Part shown: piece after piece, positions 6,008-10,923 of the stretch | Numbering within the stretch: position 1 is the first letter of the stretch | How the letters are laid out: each line of letters opens with the position of its first letter | Assembly: GCA_903916135.1 (NCBI GenBank) | Contig: CAIWVT010000308.1 | Coordinates: 1 to 10,923, forward strand | Direction of reading: 5' to 3' | DNA: 10,923 bases | Origin: an uncultured bacterium | GTDB taxonomy: Bacteria; Bacteroidota; Bacteroidia; Bacteroidales; CAIWKO01 | Notes under the pieces: model-generated | What the model saw: the letters and a program-made list of their open reading frames with translations, nothing else | Told to the model about the DNA's origin: nothing | Databases searched by the model: none | Made by a program: the position numbers and the translations under genes

Positions 6008-7168
6008 TTGAAGAAAAACATAGCCATATTAGGTTCAACAGGCTCTATCGGGACACAAACCCTTGACGTCATCCGCCAACATCCCGATTTGTTTGCTGCC
6101 GAAATCCTCACGGGTCATGCCAATGCCGATTTGTTGATACAGCAGGCTTTGGAGTTTATGCCCAATGCCGTTGTGGTGACGGATGCAACTAAATATGATG
6201 AAGTCCGAACGGCTTTAGACCCTTATGATATCAAAGTCTATGCAGGGGAAGATTCGTTGGAGCAGATAGTGGAATCGGATGAGATACACATGGTGGTCAC
6301 CGCCATCGTAGGTTTCGCGGGCTTGCGTTCGACGCTGAATGCCATTCGACATAAAAAAAATATCGCTTTAGCCAACAAAGAGACGTTGGTGGTGGCGGGC
6401 GACATCATCATGAAGAATGCACGCGAAGCAGGTGTAACAATTTTTCCTGTTGATTCCGAACATTCTGCCATCTATCAATGCTTGGCGGGCGAGTTTCACA
6501 ACCCTATTGAGAAGATTATCTTGACGGCTTCGGGCGGACCTTTCAGAGGCAGGACCTTGGAGTCGCTTGCCCATATCACTAAGGAAGAAGCCCTGCAACA
6601 TCCCAATTGGGTGATGGGCAACAAAATCACTATTGATTCGGCAAGCATGATGAACAAAGGGCTTGAGGTGATAGAAGCGCGTTGGTTGTTCAATTTGAAA
6701 CCCGAACAGATAGAGGTTATCATTCATCCGCAATCCATCATTCATTCGATGGTGCAGTTCGGCGATGGCTCTATCAAAGCTCAAATGGGACTGCCCGACA
6801 TGCGCGTTCCTATTGCTTATGCCTTGGGATATCCCCATCGTTTGCAGACCACCTTTCCGCGTTTCGACTTCGCTGCTTGTGCTACTTTCACTTTTGAAGC
6901 TCCTGATACGAAAATATTTCGTAATCTTGCACTCGCGTTTGAGGCATTGAAACAAGGGGGCAATATGCCCTGTATTATCAATGCCGCCAATGAAGTGGCT
7001 GTGGATGCTTTCTTGCACGACAAAATCGGCTTTTTGGAAATTGCTGATGTGATTGAAATATGTATGCAGACATCTACGTTTATAAAAACTCCTTCGCTCG
7101 ACGACTATTTTCATAGCAACAGCGAAACACGAATACTTTGTACAGAAATAATAAAAAAACGACAATAA
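6008..7168 (+). CDS. dxr: 1-deoxy-D-xylulose 5-phosphate reductoisomerase (Dxr/IspC)
   Basis: Dxr converts 1-deoxy-D-xylulose 5-phosphate to 2-C-methyl-D-erythritol 4-phosphate with NADPH and a divalent metal, the committed step of the MEP isoprenoid pathway, in the cytoplasm. From TTG 6008 the protein has 386 residues, close to the usual length. The NADPH-binding loop GSTGSIG is at 9-15, followed by LANKETLV. Metal ligands are D149 and E151 (PVDSEHSA) and E220 (MMNKGLE). IHPQSIIHSMV and GLPDMRVPI form the substrate pocket and family signature. No ATG is available near the start: TTG 6008 gives the family-typical MKKNIAILG, TTG 5996 directly after the M23 stop would add four residues, and the first in-frame ATG would remove the NADPH loop. 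A non-ATG start is thus required, perhaps relying on coupling to the upstream gene. The stop directly abuts the rseP ATG. Confidence 0.97.
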   Translation: MKKNIAILGSTGSIGTQTLDVIRQHPDLFAAEILTGHANADLLIQQALEFMPNAVVVTDATKYDEVRTALDPYDIKVYAGEDSLEQIVESDEIHMVVTAIVGFAGLRSTLNAIRHKKNIALANKETLVVAGDIIMKNAREAGVTIFPVDSEHSAIYQCLAGEFHNPIEKIILTASGGPFRGRTLESLAHITKEEALQHPNWVMGNKITIDSASMMNKGLEVIEARWLFNLKPEQIEVIIHPQSIIHSMVQFGDGSIKAQMGLPDMRVPIAYALGYPHRLQTTFPRFDFAACATFTFEAPDTKIFRNLALAFEALKQGGNMPCIINAANEVAVDAFLHDKIGFLEIADVIEICMQTSTFIKTPSLDDYFHSNSETRILCTEIIKKRQ

Positions 7169-8485
7169 ATGAGCACATTGATTATGATTGCCCAATTGAT
7201 ATTGGGCTTGTCACTTTTGGTATTTATACATGAATTGGGACATTACTTAGCCGCGCGCGCTTTCAAAATCCGCGTAGAGAAATTCTATTTGTTTTTTGAT
7301 GCATGGAATGTCAAACTGTTTAAATTCAAAAAGGGCGACACAGAATACGGCATTGGTTGGTTGCCTTTGGGCGGCTATGTGAAGATAGCCGGCATGATTG
7401 ATGAATCTATGGATAAAGAACAACTGAAACAACCACCGCAACCGTGGGAGTTTCGTTCGAAGCCTGCTTGGCAACGCTTGATAGTGATGTTGGCAGGCGT
7501 CATCATGAATTTGATTATGGGGATGATTATCTTCACAGGCGTTATTCTTCATTATGAAAAAGAATATCTACCCACCAATCAATTGACTTCGGGCATATAT
7601 GCCTATCCCGCAGGAAGAGAAATCGGATTCCAAACGGGAGACAAAATCCTTAATGTGAATGGCGAAGGAGTGGAACGTTTTAAAGATGTCACCTCGGCGA
7701 ATGTGATGATGGGTTCAACCATAGCCGTGGAACGCAATGGCAAAATAGTGCAGATTCCTGTTCCCGACACTTTATATAGAATCTATAACAAAAAACTTCG
7801 CGACTATTTTATTGATGCGCATAACTTCTCTTTCAAAATAGATAGTTGTCATCCGGGCTCCAATGCCGAAAAAGCAAAACTACAAGCGAACGACAAAATC
7901 CTTAAGTTGGATACTTTTCACATCCACAGTTTTGGCAACTACAGAGAAGCTTCATGGATAATGAAAGGAAAAACCGTACCCATGCAAGTGCTTCGTGGCA
8001 AGGACACCATAAGCCTTTCTGTTAATATTGATACTACAGGAACTATCGGCATAGCGATTCCAAAGATTCCGTACCAATTAAAAGAATATACCATCACTTC
8101 AGGAGTGAAATACGGTATCAGCGATGCCATGAATAATTTGTGGGCAAACATTCGCGGTTTGGGAAAGATATTCTCCGGAAAAGAAAACGCCAGCGAATCT
8201 ATTCAAGGTCCCATTGGCATTGCTACGATTTATGGCGGCATTTGGGATTGGCGACGTTTTTGGATTATCACAGGATTGATTTCGGTGGTATTAGCGTTCA
8301 TGAATATCCTGCCGATACCTGCTTTGGATGGAGGACACGTGATTTTCACTACATGGGAATTGATTACCCGCAGACGTTTATCACAGAAATTCTTAGAACG
8401 TGCTCAAGTTGTTGGCATGGTACTTTTGATTGCATTGATGGTGTTTGCCGTTTTCAACGATGTGTGGAAACATTTCATTCGCTAA
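7169..8485 (+). CDS. rseP: Site-2 intramembrane zinc metalloprotease RseP (M50 family)
   Basis: A 438-residue inner-membrane protease that makes the second, intramembrane cut in regulated proteolysis, classically of anti-sigma factors, and also clears signal-peptide remnants. The zinc motif HELGH is at 21-25 within the first membrane segment. GIGWLPLGGYVKIAGM (61-76) is the conserved membrane-associated hairpin. Further membrane segments lie at about 103-128, 364-385 and 411-429. The third zinc ligand is D387 in NILPIPALDGG. The region between segments 2 and 3 holds two PDZ-like domains, about 135-200 and 222-290, the second clearest at SNAEKAKLQANDKILKLD. All catalytic residues are present. 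Its ATG follows the dxr stop with no intervening base, so it is translated from the same mRNA. The substrate in this organism is unknown. Confidence 0.96.
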   Translation: MSTLIMIAQLILGLSLLVFIHELGHYLAARAFKIRVEKFYLFFDAWNVKLFKFKKGDTEYGIGWLPLGGYVKIAGMIDESMDKEQLKQPPQPWEFRSKPAWQRLIVMLAGVIMNLIMGMIIFTGVILHYEKEYLPTNQLTSGIYAYPAGREIGFQTGDKILNVNGEGVERFKDVTSANVMMGSTIAVERNGKIVQIPVPDTLYRIYNKKLRDYFIDAHNFSFKIDSCHPGSNAEKAKLQANDKILKLDTFHIHSFGNYREASWIMKGKTVPMQVLRGKDTISLSVNIDTTGTIGIAIPKIPYQLKEYTITSGVKYGISDAMNNLWANIRGLGKIFSGKENASESIQGPIGIATIYGGIWDWRRFWIITGLISVVLAFMNILPIPALDGGHVIFTTWELITRRRLSQKFLERAQVVGMVLLIALMVFAVFNDVWKHFIR

Positions 8486-8494
8486 AGAAAGCTT

Positions 8495-8977
8495 ATGGAT
8501 GATAGCAACGAAAAATTATCCGGTTTAAAAACAATACTGCAGAAAGCGCAAGCCTTTTGTGCCTATCAAGAACGTTGCACCCACGAAATGGCTCAAAAAC
8601 TTCGTGAGTGGAAGGTGGACGAAGACCGTATCCCGAACATTATTGAAGACCTTACCAAAGAAAAGTTTCTCAACGACCTGCGTTTCACCCAAACTTATGT
8701 CAGCAGCAAATTCCGTTTGAACAAATGGGGGAAAATCAAATTGGCGTATGAACTTCGGATGAAAAAGATACCCGATGCGCTCATCTCTCAAGGATTGGAG
8801 GTGATTTCGGAGGATGAATATCGCGAAGCTATTCAAGCCTTGATAGCCCAAAAGGCAAGGGAGGTGAAAGATACCGATGCTTATGCCCGCAAACAAAAGA
8901 TTGCGCGCTTTCTTGTCTCCAAAGGATACGAAACAGACTTGGTTTTTGGTGAATTGAAGCGCTTGGTCAAGGATTAA
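8495..8977 (+). CDS. recX: Regulatory protein RecX
   Basis: RecX binds RecA filaments and limits their growth, restraining recombination and the SOS response. This 160-residue protein has the family's length and its helical three-repeat build. Repeat one spans about 15-53 (AQAFCAYQERCTHEMAQKLREW). Repeat two is the best conserved, about 55-104, with FLNDLRFTQTYVSSKFRLNKWGK and the YELRMKKIPDALI stretch. Repeat three is the C-terminal RKQKIARFLVSKGYETDLV. The ATG lies nine bases after the rseP stop, so it is probably the last gene of the operon. It is not next to recA, which is common outside the gammaproteobacteria. Similarity is mainly in pattern, as RecX proteins diverge greatly. Confidence 0.9.
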   Translation: MDDSNEKLSGLKTILQKAQAFCAYQERCTHEMAQKLREWKVDEDRIPNIIEDLTKEKFLNDLRFTQTYVSSKFRLNKWGKIKLAYELRMKKIPDALISQGLEVISEDEYREAIQALIAQKAREVKDTDAYARKQKIARFLVSKGYETDLVFGELKRLVKD

Positions 8978-9067
8978 ATTGGCTTTCAACACCCTTTTGC
9001 AGAAAAATATCATCCCCAAAAAGAAGTGTAAAGCATTTTTTGGACTCATAGATTTAAGAAAATATGT

Positions 9068-9075
9068 TACTTTTG
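9068..9075 (+). promoter_or_regulatory. Bacteroidota -7 promoter element TACTTTTG directly before glyS
   Basis: TACTTTTG is an exact TAnnTTTG match. Only four bases (CAGC) separate it from the glyS ATG, so transcription should begin at or beside the start codon, giving a leaderless or near-leaderless mRNA. The nearest TTTG upstream, 9039-9042, lies 25 bases away, longer than the 19-base spacing at the M23 promoter, so the -33 box is uncertain. Confidence 0.6.
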
Positions 9076-9079
9076 CAGC

Positions 9080-10612
9080 ATGGCAAATAATGAAGATTTA
9101 TTTAAGAAGATAATTTCGCATGCAAAGGAATACGGATTCGTGTTTGCATCGAGCGAAATTTACGACGGACTTAGTGCCGTGTATGATTACGGACAATACG
9201 GTGTGGAGTTGAAAAACAACATCCGCGCTTATTGGTGGAAATGGATGGTGCAATATAATGAAAACATTGTAGGCATTGATACCGCGATTTTTATGCATCC
9301 AACGATTTGGAAAGCATCAGGACACGTGGATGCTTTCAACGATCCGATGATAGACAACAAAGACTCCAAGAAACGCTATCGTGCGGATGTGCTTGTGGAA
9401 GACCATATCGCCAAAATTGAAGATAAGATAGAGAAAGAGGTGAGCAAAGCGGCGCAACGTTTCGGCGAGACCTTCGATGCGAAGCTGTATCGCGAAACCA
9501 ATCCACGCGTGGTGGAATATCAAAACAAAATTGACGACATCAAATCGCGCTTCTACTCCAAATTGGAGGAAGGCGACTTGGCGGCGGTGAAATCCCTGAT
9601 CGAAGAGTTGGGAATTGTTTGTCCCGTTTCAGGTTCAAAGAATTGGACAGAGGTGCGTCAGTTCAATTTGATGTTTTCAACCCAAATGGGTTCGGTAAGC
9701 GAGGATGCTAATACGCTTTATCTGCGTCCCGAAACCGCTCAAGGCATCTTTGTGAACTTCTTGAACGTGATGAAATCAGGACGTATGAAAGTTCCTTTCG
9801 GCATTGCGCAGACAGGGAAAGCTTTTCGCAACGAAATCGTAGCGCGTCAGTTTATTTTCCGTATGCGCGAGTTCGAACAGATGGAAATGCAGTTCTTTGT
9901 GCGCCCGGGCGAAGAGATGAAATGGTATGAATATTGGAAAGAGATGCGCATGAAATGGCATCTGTCTTTAGGGATTCCCGCTGCGAAATATCGTTTCCAC
10001 AATCATGACAAATTAGCCCATTATGCCAATGCCGCCGCCGACATCGAGTTCGAATTCCCGATAGGATTTAAAGAATTGGAAGGCATACATTCGCGCACCG
10101 ACTTCGATTTGAATGCCCATCAACAATATTCAGGCAAGAAACTTCAATACTTTGACCCCGAAACCAACGAAAGTTATGTGCCTTACGTGGTGGAGACTTC
10201 CATAGGTTTAGATCGTATGTTTTTGGCGATATTGAGCAATGCTTTCACGGAAGAAACCTTGGAAGACGGCTCCGTTCGCGAAGTGTTGAACTTCCCGCCC
10301 GTGTTGGCTCCTATCAAAGTTGCCGTACTGCCCTTGATGAAGAAAGACGGATTGCCCGAAAAAGCACGTCAGGTGTTCGATATGTTGAAGCCCAACTTCA
10401 TGTGTCAATATGATGAGAAAGATGCTATCGGAAGGCGTTATCGTCGTCAGGATTCTATCGGCACACCCTATTGTATCACGATAGACCATGAAACTTTGGA
10501 GAACGACACCGTGACCATCCGCTATCGCGACACCATGAAACAAGAACGGATTGCCGTTGAGAGCATCAATGGGTTGTTGTTTCAGAAATTGGCTGCGAAT
10601 ATAGCGGAGTAA
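9080..10612 (+). CDS. glyS: Glycyl-tRNA synthetase, alpha2 (eukaryote/archaea-like) class II type
   Basis: This enzyme charges tRNA-Gly with glycine in the cytoplasm. The 510-residue chain is the single-subunit alpha2 form, not the alpha2-beta2 glyQ/glyS form. The N-terminal catalytic region carries GFVFASSEIYDGLSAVYDYG (19-38), PTIWKASGHVDAF (74-86), and the KRYRADVLVEDH segment (98-109). LRPETAQGIF is at 215-224. Class II motif 2 is FRNEI at 249-253 continuing through RMREFEQMEMQFF (261-273). Motif 3 is SIGLDRMF (374-381). The anticodon-binding domain starts at about 405 (FPPVLAPIKVAVLPL) and includes GRRYRRQDSIGTPYC (451-465). It appears full length and intact. It has its own promoter immediately upstream and is probably transcribed separately from the recX cluster. 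Confidence 0.97.
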   Translation: MANNEDLFKKIISHAKEYGFVFASSEIYDGLSAVYDYGQYGVELKNNIRAYWWKWMVQYNENIVGIDTAIFMHPTIWKASGHVDAFNDPMIDNKDSKKRYRADVLVEDHIAKIEDKIEKEVSKAAQRFGETFDAKLYRETNPRVVEYQNKIDDIKSRFYSKLEEGDLAAVKSLIEELGIVCPVSGSKNWTEVRQFNLMFSTQMGSVSEDANTLYLRPETAQGIFVNFLNVMKSGRMKVPFGIAQTGKAFRNEIVARQFIFRMREFEQMEMQFFVRPGEEMKWYEYWKEMRMKWHLSLGIPAAKYRFHNHDKLAHYANAAADIEFEFPIGFKELEGIHSRTDFDLNAHQQYSGKKLQYFDPETNESYVPYVVETSIGLDRMFLAILSNAFTEETLEDGSVREVLNFPPVLAPIKVAVLPLMKKDGLPEKARQVFDMLKPNFMCQYDEKDAIGRRYRRQDSIGTPYCITIDHETLENDTVTIRYRDTMKQERIAVESINGLLFQKLAANIAE

Positions 10613-10811
10613 AAGTGAATGAACCTGCTACCCGTTCGGCTATCTCTAAAAATCGTAAACGTATTTATGCAGCAGTTGATGGGATTGAAACTTCAAACTG
10701 CAACTTTGGCGAATGGATTTGGGTGGTAGTGCTGTAAACAAAATATTCAAGCGTTTTGAAACAAATTAAAAACTAAGGGATTATAATAGGTAAGCTGGAT
10801 TTGACCAAGGG
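10613..10811. other. Intergenic stretch after glyS, possible 40-codon frame
   Basis: No convincing gene or terminator is visible. A frame from GTG 10615 to TAA 10735-10737 would encode 40 residues (VNEPATRSAISKNRKRIYAA through DGIETSNCNFGEWIWVVVL). It reads like ordinary protein but has only a GTG start and no recognised family. It may be a remnant or chance. The stretch leads directly into the tandem repeat at the window's right edge. Confidence 0.3.
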
Positions 10812-10923
10812 AATCATTCAAGAAGCTTCCGCAATCATTCAAGAAGCTTCCGCAATCATTCAAGTAGCTTCCGCAATCATTCAAGTAGCTTCCGCAATCA
10901 TTCAAGAAGCTTCCGCAATCATT
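10812..10923. repeat. Second 21-bp tandem array, five full units, truncated by window end
   Basis: After a partial unit AATCATT at 10812-10818, five complete 21-bp units run from 10819 to 10923, each CAAG(A/T)AGCTTCCGC followed by AATCATT. Units 1, 2 and 5 carry A at the variable site and units 3 and 4 carry T; otherwise they are identical. The A form contains the 8-bp palindrome GAAGCTTC. One + frame reads AIIQEAS heptads and one minus frame NDCGSFL; neither has a start codon inside the window. The sequence is unrelated to the array at 2521, though the period is the same. The right end is unknown. Confidence 0.92.

Noticed and set aside
6368..7195. Long minus-strand frame of 275 codons opposite dxr
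   Set aside because: It is the antisense shadow of a well-conserved dxr; the sequence resembles no protein and shows no promoter.

Overview
The window looks like chromosomal DNA of a member of the Bacteroidota, probably Bacteroidales. Evidence: no purine-rich Shine-Dalgarno sequences stand out before the genes. Three upstream regions carry exact matches to the Bacteroidota sigma(ABfr) -7 element TAnnTTTG. The order M23 peptidase - dxr - rseP, and the alpha2-type glycyl-tRNA synthetase, fit that phylum. All confident genes are on the + strand.

Layout. (1) 1-2039: an M13 (neprilysin/PepO-like) zinc metallopeptidase, probably a lipoprotein, whose first few codons seem to lie left of the window. 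(2) 2040-3139: about 1.1 kb with no convincing gene. It holds short direct and inverted repeats including a likely terminator, a run of small hairpins at 2293-2433, a minisatellite of fourteen full 21-bp units at 2521-2814, and a promoter with a possible 29-codon ORF just before the next gene. (3) 3140-4822: a very AT-rich gene for an unrecognised protein with about ten membrane segments. (4) 4823-5113: an intergenic stretch with a possible decayed minus-strand coding remnant, a 16-bp direct repeat and a well-formed promoter. (5) 5114-8977: a compact cluster of M23 peptidase, dxr, rseP and recX, with gaps of 12, 0 and 9 bases. (6) 9080-10612: glyS behind its own promoter, placed so that the mRNA should be leaderless. 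(7) 10613-10923: non-coding tail ending in a second, unrelated 21-bp tandem array that continues past the window edge.

How they work together: the M23 peptidase (cell wall), Dxr (isoprenoid precursors, hence the undecaprenyl lipid carrier) and RseP (intramembrane proteolysis in envelope signalling) are cell-envelope functions. RecX (RecA modulator) and GlyS are housekeeping. The M13 protease is likely an exported peptide-degrading enzyme. The part least explained by known families is 2040-5068: repeats, an AT-rich orphan membrane gene and a coding remnant between conserved neighbours, which looks like an accessory islet. No tRNA, rRNA, CRISPR array, transposase or integrase was recognised. 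I saw no clear evidence of a complete new multi-gene system; the best leads are the two 21-bp arrays, the hairpin cluster and the orphan membrane protein.
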